A program made the translations under genes and the position numbers. Positions 22,758-37,700 of a stretch of DNA of 64,000 nucleotides are shown piece by piece. The notes under the pieces were generated by a model. That model saw only the letters and a program-made list of their open reading frames with translations. It did not search any database and was not told the DNA's origin. The stretch comes from Echeneis naucrates (Eukaryota; Chordata; Actinopteri; Carangiformes; Echeneidae): positions 16,745,001-16,809,000 of the forward strand of contig NC_042526.1 in assembly GCF_900963305.1 (NCBI RefSeq). Direction: 5' to 3'. Position 1 is the stretch's first letter. Every line of letters begins with the position of its first letter.

Positions 22758-25700
22758 ATGGATGATGATTTTGACCGTCGCATGGAGCTGAGGAGGCAGA
22801 GGAGAGAGCAGATGCGCCTCGAGGCTGAGAAGTAAGTGAACCAATTTCAAACATGAAGAATACATCGACACAGATGAATCAGATAAATGAACCATTGTTT
22901 ACACTACTGAAATTCAGGCCAAAAGAGGTACATCGAGTTGAAAATCATACACGCACTATGAAAGCACATGTGGTGTCCTACACCAAAGAAACTGGAATCA
23001 AAGTTTTATCAGTGTTTGACTGTCTAACTCGCCGTTTACAACAAACAAACCAAATATACCTCAGGAGACCATGCAAGGGTATTAGGGGCTAACACCTCCC
23101 TCATTAAAGAAACTTATCTGTGGCTGTTGGCAGTTATTAGCCAACAGCTGCTAAGAAGGAAGTCACACTCTGTCAGGTTGTCGTATTTTTACATGAGGGA
23201 TTTGTGAGCATGACTGCTTGTGGAGCAGGGGAACAGAGTTGACAGGACTTGGATGATGTTCAGGTGATGATGGCTTAATGAGCTGCCTTTTTTCACTCAT
23301 TATTGACCCAGTGCTATTTGGATTTGTCTCTGTCATACTCTCCTCTCTGTTTTCTCATAAATATTACAGTACTGTCATCCACTGTAGTTGTAAAATCTAC
23401 ACTCATGAGTGTAAAGCTGCTGGTTAAAATCCTTAGATGATCAACAAAGATATAAGCTGTAGTGGGGCTGGAGGAAAGTGAACTTGAAAATCATTTCAGT
23501 AGGTATTAATTGTCTCATTGTTGCATTCATGATGAGTGTTATCCCAGTGAGCCACTGGGGGAAAAAAGAATGAAGCCGTAATCTGCTGTGAGATGTTGGG
23601 CACCTCATGCCCATGGAAAGTGGAGAGAGCTGAGTTTATCATAAAGCGTAAACACCTTTAGCTCAGTCTGCTGCTGCTTAGGTGAGCAACATGACATTAA
23701 AATCAAACAAAATTTTCTTATGGCTCTATAGTCTCCACTGTAGAGTCATGGTCCGGGTCAAAAGGGGTTAATCTGGTGATAGTTGGGTCTTGATGTGTAC
23801 TGTCCTGTTATTGACTTTATCCTTGCCTTGTTCATTTGTGCCTCATCAAGACTTTCATTACATTTCCATTACAATGAGTGAGGCACTTAAGACTTACTTT
23901 AAACAGCATTCTGCTGCAAGAACAACTCATTAAACCACCAAATGTGAATTATTCTGCATCTTAAAATAGTCCCAACTAATGCATTTACTTCTGAACCCAA
24001 CCAAACTTTACGGAAGTCATTTGTTGTTTTTTTTTTTTTGTTGTTTTTTTTATTATTTGTTTGTTTGTTTGGGGTTTTTATTAGAGTATAGATTTGTAGT
24101 TTCATTATTATATTTTGAATATATATATTTAGTAATTACTGGGAAATATAGTTTCCATGATGAGGTGATTGGGGATGACTGGCTGGTGTCCATCTGGGTA
24201 ACAAACTGTTTTTCTGTGTTAAACCAAATCATGATCTTTTCCGTACCTTGACCAAGTGCTGTGAATGCAGAAACAAAAACAAATTTAAGTCCTTTTGTAT
24301 CGTTTTAATCCACATTGTATTCATAGAAAACTCAGTCTGGTCACAATTCTTTAAAACACAAGCTTGCTGTTGGAGCGTAGCTGTATACACATCATTTCTG
24401 TGGGACAGGGTTTGGTCTTGAGGTGTACGCTTTGTATCTTTTGGTCTTTAAATAAGATTTGTTAAAAATGCTTAACATCAGTTTTATCCACTTAAGGATG
24501 ATACTGAAATCTGGCCATGAATACATCTCACGCATCATTTTCTTTCAGCACGGGAGTCAGTTGCAGTCACATCAGATGTCCTATCAGAGCCTCAGAAAAA
24601 AAAAAGGAATTTTCTCACAGTCTTGCAGCCAGCTCTGTCCGCCATGCCAAACCAGCCTGCTTTGCCTTTTCTGCTTCTCACCACCCTCCAACCTCTCAGT
24701 TCCTCTCTGCAGCCCGAGGAAACGCTGCAGACGCTGGAATGTTTTGACTGCCATTTTTATTGAAGCACAACAGCCCAAACCTCTGACAATTTGAGGCGAG
24801 ATTTCAGTCTGTTCATTTGCCTTTCTGTTTTCCTGTTGGTCAAAGAGACACTCTTCACATTTCCCTCCATTTATTTAATAACTTGCCCCTCAGGTTGTCC
24901 ATTTGGAGATGCAACAGGAAACCTCTCACGGCAGGCCTCTGGCTTTGCGGGGAGTAATATCTAGTGGAACTGCTTCCTCACTGATTTCTTGTGATCACAC
25001 AAGCCATTTTGAGAAACCTTCACCTGATGATTTGCTGGATAAATTTGATAATTTGCTTTCTGCATCATTTGGGTCTGTTCTCAAAGACAAAGATGATTCC
25101 TGTGGTTCACAGCCAACTCTTCCTCCCACAACATCTGTAAATCATTGTGTTGAGGAATCACCATGAGCACAGTCAAATAACACCCGTGCACTATTAATGG
25201 GTATTTCAAGCACCCTCCCTGCCCCATAAAACCTGATAGAGCTCAGAGCGGTGGTGTAGCATGCTCAAGAGTCTCCCCACAAATGTTTTATTGTTGTGTG
25301 AAAGTCAATGGAAGGGTGTTGAGAGATCTTGAGGGTGGAGAGGGGAGACAGGATGGCAACAAATCTGCCAATGTCCCTCAATGATGTCCAACATCATAGC
25401 AATCTATTATTATAGGAGGAATCAGTGTGGTAATCCACAAAAAGGAAAAAAGAGCTTACTGTCCAGAGTAAACACTGAGAGTTAGGATCAAACTTACTAT
25501 CTTTTCTCCACCCTACATGCAATCTCTACCATGTCTTTTCTTCTTCCAAAGTTAGCATGCTCACCAGTTTACATCGGATTACCACACTTTCCAAAAGCAA
25601 CTCACCGTGGCCTCCAGTCTGCCCCGAGAATGTAGCACAGCAGTTAGGTTATATTATAACTTCTTTTCATCTGATCACATTGATGAACAAAGCTCTTACC

Positions 25701-28700
25701 AACTTACCAAATCTGCATCATGCAAGAAGCCACCCATTCAGCAGCAGAGAAAACTAATTTTGAGCTCTTTCCTTCTTTTTTTTTTTTTCAGAAGTTGCTA
25801 TCTTATTTTGGAGTGATACTGCAGCATTTACTAACACTTGAGGATTACTGGGAATGTGTATGTGTGATGTTTCAGGGGGGGTTACACCAATGATGATGAG
25901 GAGGAAGAGGCACGGGAGCGAAGGAGACGTGCAAGGGAGGAGAGAAAGAAGATGAGGGACTCAGAGGAGTCTGGTACCTGTGATGTGATCAATGCGAACA
26001 GGTACAATGAGGATGACGGATATGTACAACAATAGTGGGGCAACTTGGAATCAAGAGTCTCAGGCAGAGAAAGGAAACCTCCCACTGGAGGTTTTTCCTG
26101 ACTTGCATGTGATGTAAATCAACGGTGTGTGGTGACTTTCGCTGACAGGAAAGCAGAGCCTTTTTCTGTTGTGCTGCCAAGCATATGTACTGAGCCATTC
26201 CCGAAAGGAACACCTGTACTCCTGTAACAATATCCTGTCTCAGACATACAACAGCTCATTTTCTTTCTACTGTTGCCTCTTAATGCTTAAGCAAAAGTTT
26301 GCTTTCCACACACATTTGCTGGAATGCATGATACAAACAATGTCATAACTGATCTCACAAGATGCCGAGTCAAAGATAGTGACAGCTTGCCCTGGACTCT
26401 TTGGCTTTAGCCAATCACCGGACAGACAAAAAAAAAAAAAGGTTTTCCTCAATGCACATGTGCAAATCTCCAAATTAAAATTAGCTATGGTCTCTTCTCT
26501 GCTTCTAAGCCAAGCTAAGGTTTGAGCAGGAGAATCGTGGGGTCATAGGGGGTCATGGGAATTCACAGGAGGGCTGTGACACTCTATGGGCCAGAACAGT
26601 GAAAGCTGATGAAAGGGGAAAGATGAAAGCTCCAACTTAGCTACATTTGATCATTTGAGAATTTTTCAACCCTTCCAAATAATATAGCGTAGTAAAAGAC
26701 TGGTTTAGATTCTAAACTTGATGTTTAAAATCACTTCCAGCTTCAACATTTGGATCTGACTCCAGCAATTGTGTGGTTCTTTGAATGATTCTTACTGTGG
26801 GTCTATCAAAAAAATGGGGAGTCTAGAGATTAAGATTTGATTTGATTTGACTTGCTGGCTCGATTTCATTTCAGTTTCACAGAGACAGAGTCCGAGCCCT
26901 CCACCATTGCCACCACCACTGACGCAGGAAGTGCAGACGATGACCAGGCTTTGCTGGAGCGCCTAGCCAGGAGGGAAGAGCGCAGGCAGAAGAGAATGCA
27001 GGAGGCCATTGAGAGGCAGAAGGAGGTTGATCCCACCATCAATAATAGCAACGACACAGATGGCTCACTGGAGGAGGTGAAGACGGAGGAGAATCTTGTC
27101 GAGGAGCAGACTGATACAAACTCCTACATGAAAGAGGAGAAGGAGAAGGTAAAAATGATTTCTGAAGCAGAAGTTGTACTTCAGCAGGACAAAAGATTTT
27201 ATACTTGTAATTTTGTTGATGAACCTACACAGAATAATAGAAATGAAACAAATATAACTTATCTCATAGGAGGAGAGTCAGGCTGAAGATCTTGGAAAGA
27301 AAGACAATGAGGAAGATATTCCTGACAAGGAGGAAGAAGAAAGGAAGAGGCAAGAGGAAGAAGATGAAAAAAGACAGAAAGAGATGGAAGGAAAGAGGAT
27401 AGAAGAGGAAGCGAGGCAAAAAAGAGAAATGGAGGAAAATCTGAAACGAGAGGAAGAGGAGAGACAGCTGCAGGAGGAAGAGGAAAGGAAGAAGAGGGAG
27501 GGGGAGGAACAACAAAAGCAAACTGAGGAGAGGATGAGAAAAGAAGAAGAAGAAAAGCAACAAAAAGAGATAGAAGAGAGACAGAATAAAGAGGAAGAGG
27601 AAAAGCAGAAAAGAGAGATAGAGGAGAGACAAAAGAAAGAGGATGAGGAAAAACAGAGAAAGGAGATGGAGGAAAAGAGAAAGGAGGAGGAGGAGGAAAA
27701 ACAGAGAAAGGAGATGGAGGAAAAGAGAAAGAAGGAAGAGGAGGAAAAACTGAAAAAGGAGATGGAAGAAAAGAGAAAGAAGGAAGAGGAGGAAAAACTG
27801 AAAAAGCAGATGGAGGAAAAGAAGAAGAAAGAAGAGGAGGAAAAACAGAAAAAGCAGATGGAGGAGAAGAGGAAGAAAGAAGAGGAGGAAAAACAGAAAA
27901 AGCTGATGGAGGAAAAGAGGAAGAAGGAAGAAGAAGAGAAGAAGATGAAAAAAGAGTTAGAGGAAAAGAAAAAGAAAGAAGAGGAAGAGAGACGGAAAAA
28001 GGAGATGGCAGAAAAGAAGAAAGAAGAGGAGGAAAAGAGGAAAAAAGAGGCTGAAGAGAAGAAGGAAGAGGATAAACGTAAAAAACGAGAGATGGAAGAA
28101 AAGAAGAAGAAAGAGGAGGTAGTGATGTCTTTAGTAACAAGTCCAAATCTCTGGGTGTTTGATTGTTTGATTCATCCAGACTTTGTGTATTCGTTGTATG
28201 ATAGTTGTAGTCATAGATCAGAGCAGTATATTTGCCAAAGGGATAAAAGTGGTGGTGATATCAACTGATGTGTCCTTTCATTTCATTTTTATTGATCCTA
28301 TTCCTGTTTGCTGTCTGTAAAGGAGGAGAAGCCAAAGAAATTTGGTTTTAAGGAAAAGGTAAAACACTGTTGTCACTCAGAAAATCAAGTTCATTCCTCT
28401 TTAGTATTGATGTTCTGAATGAAGTAGACAGTTTTTCTAATGGTTTTTTTTTTTTTTTTTCTTGTTTTAAGAATGAACCAACAAAACAGAATGCCGCTTT
28501 CATTGAGAGCAAACTTAAGAAAACAGACAAGACATCCAGGTAAATCTTGTATGACACAAAGTTTTTAGCCTGAAGCTTCAATATATGACTTAAAAAAAGC
28601 TTTTTAAATACTCATATATCAATAAATTTAATAAGAGGTTGGCATTGGCATAAAGGGACCATGAGAAAGAAGGATGCAAGTTCCAAGTTTGAGTTGCAGT

Positions 28701-31700
28701 TCATTCAGTTTCTTCTAACTAAGAGCAAGAAATGTTAGAATAAGAAAGTTTAACCCTTCAAACATTCAAACAATATCCTGCCCACAGAGGCTGTAGCCCA
28801 AAGACCCCTGACCTATTGGGCCCCTGGACAGTGGCATTTGTATGTATCTTCAGCTTGGAATTGGTGGTGCCTTCAATCAAATCCCAAAAACCTTTAGTTT
28901 CAATTCAGTACAACTTTATCGCTTCCTCTCCAAAACACAGACAAAAATGTAACACCACCATCACGCACATAACGGATAATAAATATCCAAGGGATCAAAA
29001 CTTTTAATATAATGAAGACGTACAATCACATAACTAATTAGCTTTAGGAATTAAGGGAATGGATAGAAGAGTGTAGAAAATATTTAAAGTATCATTTGTT
29101 TTATTTTGGCTCTTATAATGGAGTTGCTGTGTATCTGAGCAGGGACAATGCTCCCTCCACTAAGGCAGACGACGTGGAGCGACAGGAGGCCGAACGCAAG
29201 CTGCAGCAGCTGAAGCTGCGGCGGAACAACGCAGAGAGTGAAGAGATCGAAAAGATGAAGCTGAAGCAGCAGGATGCTGAGGTGGAGCTGGAGGAGCTGA
29301 AAAAGAAGAGAGAGGAGAGGAAGAAGATCCTGGAGGAGGAGGAGAAGCAGAAGAAACAGGAGCTGGAGGACAAGAAAGCCAAAGAGCAGGTGAGGGTGGA
29401 CTTCACATTCAGTCTGCTCAGGAATCAGTCTGGAACCAATGGAAAGGGTCTGACAGTAAACGATGGTTCTCATAACAGGAGGAGAGGAAGAAGATGAAGG
29501 AGGAGATTGAGAAGAGGAGGGCCGAGGCTGCTGAGAAGAAGAAACAAAAGGAGGAAGACTCCGCGAAACCGGCCTTTGCTATCAGTCCGAAAGGCTCCTC
29601 CAAGGTGCGTTTAGGAGGTTGGGACTTTTTCAGATGTTCTACATATTTCCACCAAAGTAAGGTCAAAACTTTACTTTAAGAATTTGATTTTACAAAAGCT
29701 CTTCAGGTGGGCACCCCCCTTTACTGGTGTTTTGCCAATCTAAGCTCACAACACCTTGGGGGGCTCAACAGCAGCTCCAGCGTCCTGGTTCTGCCCCAGC
29801 TGACCACCGCACAACTCTAAGCCGTCCCTTCAGCTGGTTGGCTCTGCCACCGCACATACCGCTGCATTCAGATCCACCAGGATGCTGTTTCAGCCTGCTT
29901 GATGACATTGCCTACCAGCTGTTTTCTTACCATCCCTTCAATCCCCAGAAGCCCCTGCAGCTGACCTTCACGGGTAGGCTGGTCTGGGATACAGCCTCTG
30001 GGAATTAGATCCCCTTTTTTAGGTCTACTTGCATCCCCTAGTCGTTTGCTGAGGCAAGGATCCCTTTCTTCCTTGGTCTTTCTGCTGCGGTGCTTTCTCC
30101 TGACCTCACAAAAGTCTGTTTGGCTGTTGTTGTCTCTTGTTTTTTTTTTTTCCCATGCCTGTTCCACACCAACTGCCTCCACACCCCCCATGTGTGGAGG
30201 CTGGATGGGGTAGGCAGGACATCATAGACAGAACACAGAAGAACTTTATCTGGCGTCCCTCCGTGCCCTAGATGTCTTGCCAAATCAGCGTCCTTACAGT
30301 GCATGGTGGGTTTTCTCCTCAGTCTTGTGGACCTCCCTCTGCACCATGCTCTCTTGGGTCAGCCTTGTTCCAGCTCAGTTTGGTGGAGCAACTCATTCCA
30401 AGCCTGCCATGGGCTACCTGCCCAACAATGTCGGCATGCTGCAGCCGATTTTCCACCTCCATCAGAGCTCTGTCGGCTGACCGCTTGCAGCCTCTCCTGA
30501 ACACAATGCCTGCCTGTCGTACCCTCTCATCCCTGCTATACTCCTCGACCACTGATGTTGCTGAGGACACATTAAAGCTCCTCGAGTTTTGTCAGTCACA
30601 TTTTGTCTTTTCCGCAGTTTTTTAGTAAGGAAATAAAATCTAACATATTCATTTGTGAGTTTTAAAGGTGCTTGGTGGCAGATGACTTCAGACAGAACCA
30701 ATTATTTCTGTTTTTACTCCAAACCCTAAATCGTTCTTAACTAACAGTACTTTCATATATAACAAGCAGATGGGAGTGGATTTGATCTCCTCTTCTGAAT
30801 CTGCAATAGAACAGAAGCAGCGTCTGTTTTTACTACTATGACATTGAATGTTGGCTGATGGGCAGGAAATCCCATTAGGCAGTATATTTGTTTTCTCAAA
30901 TTGAGAGACACAGTAAAAGTTAATCCGTTTTTGTTCTGTCATTGTAATTGATGGTTTTGCTGAATTTATTTTATTTTATTTCATTTATGTTTTTAATTCT
31001 TTTTAATATTAGCCATACATTGAAAGTTTACTAGAATGATAAAAAAAATACTTTGAGCTATTCTCTAATGAGGCAGCAGATGAACATGTCTGAGTGGAAA
31101 GATTTGTTTTTGGGGTATTTTTGGAAGAATGTTGAGAGAGTTGTGTGTACGTGTGTGTATCCTGGCTCCTGTAAAAAACCCAACCTACCAGCTCAATCAC
31201 TCAAGCAACAACCAAAACAGTACTCAAGAGTATTCAAGAGAGACCCTCCCAGGGGCACAACGGTCTCCCTCTCACTGAGGTCATCCTGCAGACAAGAGAA
31301 ACATCAGGACAGCGTGACCATCTCCAAATGATCGATGTGATACTCTGGTGTGTAACTTTAGCCCTTTGCTTCTGTTTTGTGCAGATAGGCGAGAAAGCAG
31401 AATTCCTGAGCAAATCAGCCCAGAAAAGGTGGGACATGAAAAGTTATTTAGTCGTACTATAGTGCAGAAACAAAGAAATGCAGATGAATGGAACCGTCAG
31501 TGAGCCATATTAATGCCCAATGCGTTGTTCATGCTTGCAGCACTGCAGCCCGAGTGTCACACACTCCAATCGTCTCCAAGATAGGAAACAGACTAGAACA
31601 GTACACCTCTGCCATCCAGGTGAGACTTCAAGATGCTCAAATCCTTCACTTAACCAAATGCGACATTACTGCTAATGTAAATGTACTCCATCACATGTAA

Positions 31701-34700
31701 AATCCTGCAAAAGTTAGAGGTCCAGAATCAGTAAGTGTGCTGAGAATGGGAAAAAAAAAAGGTCTACTTGTGCAAAGAAAATGGTGCTTTGTAAATGACA
31801 TATCTTATATCTTTTTAAATGATCAGAGCTAGTTAGTTTTATCCACTTTAACCAGTCTAGTTGCACATAGTTAGCTCAGTCCAGTGTTTCAGTGAACAAT
31901 CGAACGTTCTCCTAAAAGTTACAAGATTAATGTGAAGGGCAGTGAGATGATTTAATGGGTTAGGACCAAAGGAAAAACAAAGCTACGTAACATAATTAAT
32001 TACGTAATCACACAATTCTATATTTATCTGTTACACTTCGGACTGAATCAGTGTTGTTTTTGTGAAGCGTGAGATCATTTCACTGCTTAGTGCCTAAAGC
32101 TGTTATTTTAATAAAATTGTAAAACTGTAAAAGATCTGGTTGAGAAACGTGTCTTTGGTGAACTTGTGATCACCTTACTCACACTGTGTTTAATCTTGAT
32201 CAAAGAATGACGAACTATAGCTATCAAAGAAATGTGGAAGTTAGACATGCCATTAACTACATATACCCAACAAGAACCTCAATGACTGAACACAAGAACT
32301 TTCCACAAATGATCTGCAGTCAGCCTTGATCTGATTTGCCCTTTGAGAAGTGGTTAAATCCATCCTCTGTCTCCACAGGGAAACAAAGAAACCAAATCTC
32401 CCAAGTCTCCAATGGCAGACATTCCTACCGGAGGTGCGCGCAGCATCAAGAGCATGTGGGAGAAGGGCAACGTCAGCAGCTCTTCTGAAAGCCCAGCCCC
32501 TGCCAACAAGGTGGAGGATTGAGAAAGTGAGAGGGTTTAGACAGGTTAACCGATATGCAGTCCAGTATTTGATGTGTCTCCTTTTCCCAGGATGTGGCTG
32601 GTATCAAAGGAGGTGTGGCCGGACGTGTCAACAGTTGGATGGCAAAGCCCGCGGAGCCCGAGAAGACAACACCAGCACCAGCAGCTGCGGCAGCAGCATC
32701 ACCGGCAGCAGCAAAGCCGGCAGTAAGGCCCGATAAATCCTCACCCTGATCAAGCCGGCTATTGTAAATTAGACAGCAGTGTTTCTTTAGCAGAGTAATC
32801 CCTGGACATTCTGTACATGCTAATGTGCACATTTGCACATCAACACGCCAGCCTTTTGTTGACTGCAGCCTCAGTGTCTGAGCTCCAACGTGGACAGTGA
32901 CTGGAGTCTGCTGACATCACATGGACAGTTTACTGAACAGCATCTCTCAACAAAGCCCCCCCCAAAAGCAAATGCACACACGCGCCCTCTTTGTGTTATG
33001 GTTGTGAATTCAGTATTTAAGTATGAGCCAGTGAGAAAGTATTCAATCTGAGTAGGATCTTACTCCATATTGTGGCCGACAGCTGAGAATCAATCAGGTA
33101 TTTCAAGATTGTCAGCCCATTAATCATACAAGATTTGCAAAAATGTTAGGCCTATGTGTCTGGTAAAAACAAAATGTGTTTGTCACCCTGTGACTCCATA
33201 AAAGTCTCCTTGAAGAAAAGACAAAAGGTCACACGGATCACACCACTAACATAACAACAAATATTTGCATTGAATTATTAAATTGGTTTATGAAGCGGCA
33301 TTAAATCGATGAGGCCACTTGTGGCTGGGTACTTGGCGGACATTGTGTCCTTTTCTTAAAGTAGGACATCAGGTGCTAATCCTAGCAGGTCCTCTGGAGA
33401 CATTACACTCTGTCCCATGCAGTGCCATAGCTGGATGAAGTGCCACATTGTCCTGACACGAAATTTACGAGCGAGATATCTTTAGTGACAAATGTCTTGG
33501 CCTGAGCAGTACTTGTAACCTTGGCTTTACATCTGCCCCAACACTTCCCCCTGATGGGATGAAGCTGTACAGCAGTACGGGTCTCTAATTGTCTATATTC
33601 TCATCTGTTTGTTTAAATCCACTCTGCTTTTCTTTCCCTGATGTTGAGGTGCCTCTCTTTTCTTCAGCTTTCCTCACTCAAACTTTTCCTGCTGTTCGTT
33701 ATCCACTCTTCAAACTGGTGAAGGTACCACTTTGGATGCATTTCAAATAGAACTATAGCTACAGCTAATAATCACAAGCATAATATATAAAGGAGTGCAA
33801 AGTGCATTTATACAGTTATTATATGTAAGTATGTTTTAAGGTACTTTACTTGAATATTTCCATTTGATGGCATTTTATATTGCAGCTGTACTCCCTTTTA
33901 TTTCAGAGGCATTCAGAGAACTTTGATTCTTCAAGTACATCTTACAGATTTTACATTTATTTTTACCTCAACTTTTGCTATGATAAATAATCTGAAGACT
34001 TCCTCCATCACTGTGTCAGACTAAAAGGTTCATGGTGCTTCTTTTTGTTCAGGATGTGAAACCAGGTGACGTTGGCAGCAAACGTGGTATGTGGGACACC
34101 AAGAAGGGCTCTGCGCCCGCCAAGGTAACAAACAATACAGCTGCTCTACTGTGCCAAGGGAGAGTGAGGTTCATGTTTTTAAGGGATCTGCGGTGACATG
34201 TCCTGTTTGTTTCTTTCATTCAGTCTACCTAATAGACAGGTGAAAGAGGTAACACTCAGCACGCTGCACCAGGCATGGGGTGACTGTTTTGTGATATTTA
34301 CACTGTTTTGACCATGTTCTTTCAACACCTTTTCTCAGTTCAGTCAAATCAAAAGGGAAACATGTTTCAATTAGTAACTATATGTATATAACGGTTAAGG
34401 GACTGAATGGATATTATTGGAGGCAAAACATTGGAATGTTGCAGATGATTGTCTTTTTGACTTTTCTGGTACTAAAGCCTCCCTTTGGTGACTCTTTTGG
34501 GAGTGGGTGCAGATTTTGTCAAAGAATCAGTTAATTTCTCACAACCACAAAGGTCATTTGTCCCAAGCCTCATGTGACCTGTAGGAGCACACCAGAGACA
34601 GTAAACCAACTCATATAGGTTGATTTTACAGAAGAGAGACAGTTTAGTTAGGGTTAGACAAAAAAATCCGTGGTTAGGGTTAGTCAAAGTCAAAGTCAGC

Positions 34701-37700
34701 TTTATTGTCAATTCTTCTGTACATACAAGATACACAGAGGAATCGAAATGACGTTTGCTCTTTTGTCCTCTACGGTGTAACATAGAACCAAAGAAAATAA
34801 GGTGGAGAAAATAGGAGAACGGGGGAAAAAAATATAAAAAAAAAATATATAAAAAATACATAAAAAAAGAGCAATACATATATATACATATATATATCCT
34901 AACAGCCTGATGGATGAAGTCTGGTAGAGCTGGCCCGTACTGAGTACATTCTTCCTGATGGCAGGAGACTGAACAGAGGGTGGGAGGGGTGAGCGGTGAG
35001 CTGGGGGGGTTACAGGTCGGGACACCGATGATCCTGCTGGCTGCATTCACTAACCGCTGCAGGGTCTTCTTATTGCTGGTGCTGATGCTTTCTGTGGTGC
35101 TCCAGTAGAAGGTGGTCATGATGGCGGTCAGTGCACTTGGTTTCCTCATTTTGTGGAGGAAGTAGAGTCTCTGTTGGGCCTTTCTTGCCAGTGTTGTGGT
35201 GTTGGCCGTCCAAGGAGGTCATTGGAGATGTGCACTCCCAGGAATTTGGTGCTGTTGACCCGCTCTACGATGGAGCCGTTGATGGTCAGCAGGGGATGCT
35301 GCTCGAGGGCCTCGCCTTCGTCTTCCCCACATCGAGCAGAAGGTTGTTGTTTCTGCACCAGCTAGCCAGGAGGCTCACCTCCTTCCTGTAGTTAGCCTCA
35401 TCGTTCTTGTATAGTTCTGTGTATCCAACCGAGCAAAGAAGTCATTTAGGCTGTTCGGCAGAGTGATGCTGTGATCACAGGCCTGTGTTGGTGATGGTTT
35501 GGATGCCTGTCCCTGTCTCTGGGTTATCCTGGCTGTATACTGCTGTTTTGCCTTTCTGATGCCACGGGAAATGTTGGCTCTGGCTGTTTTCAGGTCTGTT
35601 CATCTCCCCTCTTAAAAGATGCATTCCTTCAGCAGCCTGTAAACGTCTCCTGTTAGCCAAGGCTTGGTTTTAGCCAGTGTTGGCTCCAGGGGCGAACTGG
35701 CAAAGGAATAGATCCTTGGACTTATCCATCTGAACAGCAGTCGCATGAGTGAAACAGTGAAAATCAAAAAATTTTTGACAGCCTGTAGTGCCCATGAGCA
35801 GTCCTGCTTTTCTTCAGAGGAGTTTACAGTGAGGACCGTCCACCTGAATGCTGCATACCGTACTGGACTTTCTCACCTGTGGCCAGTCACTGTGTCCTTA
35901 GAAATGAAGGGAAGTTAACAGGAGGGACTAATGTGCACTGACCTGTACACGCAGGGTCAGTACAACAAAGAAAGAGAAGCTCGGATTACTGCAGACGTAG
36001 AGGAGGTTTGACACATCTACTGCCATTCCTCCGCTATATCTTTACACAGAACTATTGTAATTGATTATTAAAGTATTGTTATAGAATTGTGAGGGCGGTT
36101 CATCCAGTTTTGTCCAACTGAAGGGGAGGAGCAACATATCAAACACACTTTTTATTATGAGATGACAATTTCTCAACACCAAAGATAAATTTCATACAGT
36201 CCCAAACCGGTAAAGCCGTACTTTATAATTATCTCTTGTTAAAAGCAGAATCTACTTCAAATTTCAAATCTCTGTTTGAGCTGCCTGAACTGAAATGGAA
36301 TTAATGAACTTGATGCGATGAAAATGTGTGGCTTTGTTTCCCTCTCAACCACATAGTGTCAGAAACCCCATAATACCTACACGCTGTCATTTGTTCCTGG
36401 AGGACATAGATGGTATTCCTTTGCGCTGATGTGGTTGTTTATTTGTAACACGGATTATTTCCAGACAAGAATGTAATATCCAGAATATGTTGTTACGGGA
36501 CGTTTTGGCTGCACGGTGCACAGCTTTTTCATGCCAAAATAGTAGCTGCATTGCAGTGAGGACATTATAGTTGCGTGCATGTGGTTGTGTTTCAATGCCG
36601 ATGTATTTTTATTTAGCCTGGGGGCTTGATGCAGACTTTCACTGAATTTATCCAACACTTTATAAATAACATATCTGATGTTAATCACCAATCAAAGTCC
36701 AACCCTCGCACCCCTGCCTCTCTTTATATGCATCCGTAAATGAAGCTTTTCCCACGATTTCATTCCCCACAGTAGCGTTGACACTAGTAGCAGAAAACAT
36801 TCCTTCTAGGGTCGAAACATCCAAACAAATCTGAGTGTTTGATTTCTACCTCCTTATTCTCATTACTTCTTTCCTCCTTCTTTCATGGCAGGTGGCAGTT
36901 GGAGGAAAGAGCAAGTTTGTCTCAAATGGTAAGTTTTTTGGTGATTGAAAATAGTGGTTGACTGTAACTAAGTGTGTGTGAAGTGGTCCCCTGGATGCAG
37001 GGCCTTCACCGTGCTGATGTATTGTTCGGGTAAAGCTTTTGATGTAGACCTCTTGCTCTTGCCATTAATTAACTTTAATACCTAACAAAGTACTTCCCTC
37101 AGCACTGACTCCAAATGTTTACTTCACGTAAAACCAGGGTTTATCGCGATCAGTCCCTGGGGAAGCTGATTGTCCTTCAGACCATTTCCTGGGCGAGGAG
37201 GGCATGCCGTGGCTGTTTTATAGCCCCCAGGGGACACAACAACACACCAACTTCTCTTTGTGCCAGAGTAGCTGCTCGCTGTAAATCAAATCTACTGCCG
37301 GAGCATTGGCTCGGCTCTGTGACTCTGGGGTCTATATTTAAAGACAACCCTCACCCCGACCTTGTTTCCCAGTATAAAGAAGTGTCCATACTCCTGGCGT
37401 GGCTGTCATATCTTTGTGCTACACTGTTCACCCGGAGCCACCTGGGCCGCCCCGGTGTGGCCAAGCTGTTCGGCATACCAGACTGCAGCTGCTTGATTTT
37501 CACATTACAACTGAGTGCTGTGGAGGATTACTAACAGTTTAGGCAGCAAATGGGGCTGAATCTCTGGGCTTATTCACTCAGTGCAAACCATAAAGACCTA
37601 CCATGTTAGCCTCACATCGTGGGGGAGGAGTTTCAATGTGAATCAATCATGAAAAGACAAAAGACACAAAAAGACATTTGACATTCATGATTGTTGGCTC

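Noticed and set aside
27259-28146. 295-codon ORF on the minus strand opposite the caldesmon spacer, Ser/Pro/Phe-rich
   Set aside because: It is the antisense of a purine-only repeat exon; lack of stops follows from base composition. No start context, splice signals or family match.
34472-35149. 225-codon minus ORF as a host gene
   Set aside because: It is the worn end of an L2-type LINE plus flanking intron sequence.
37115-37534. 139-codon ORF as a gene in the last cald1 intron
   Set aside because: No family resemblance, no splice or poly(A) context; more likely chance in a GC-rich patch.
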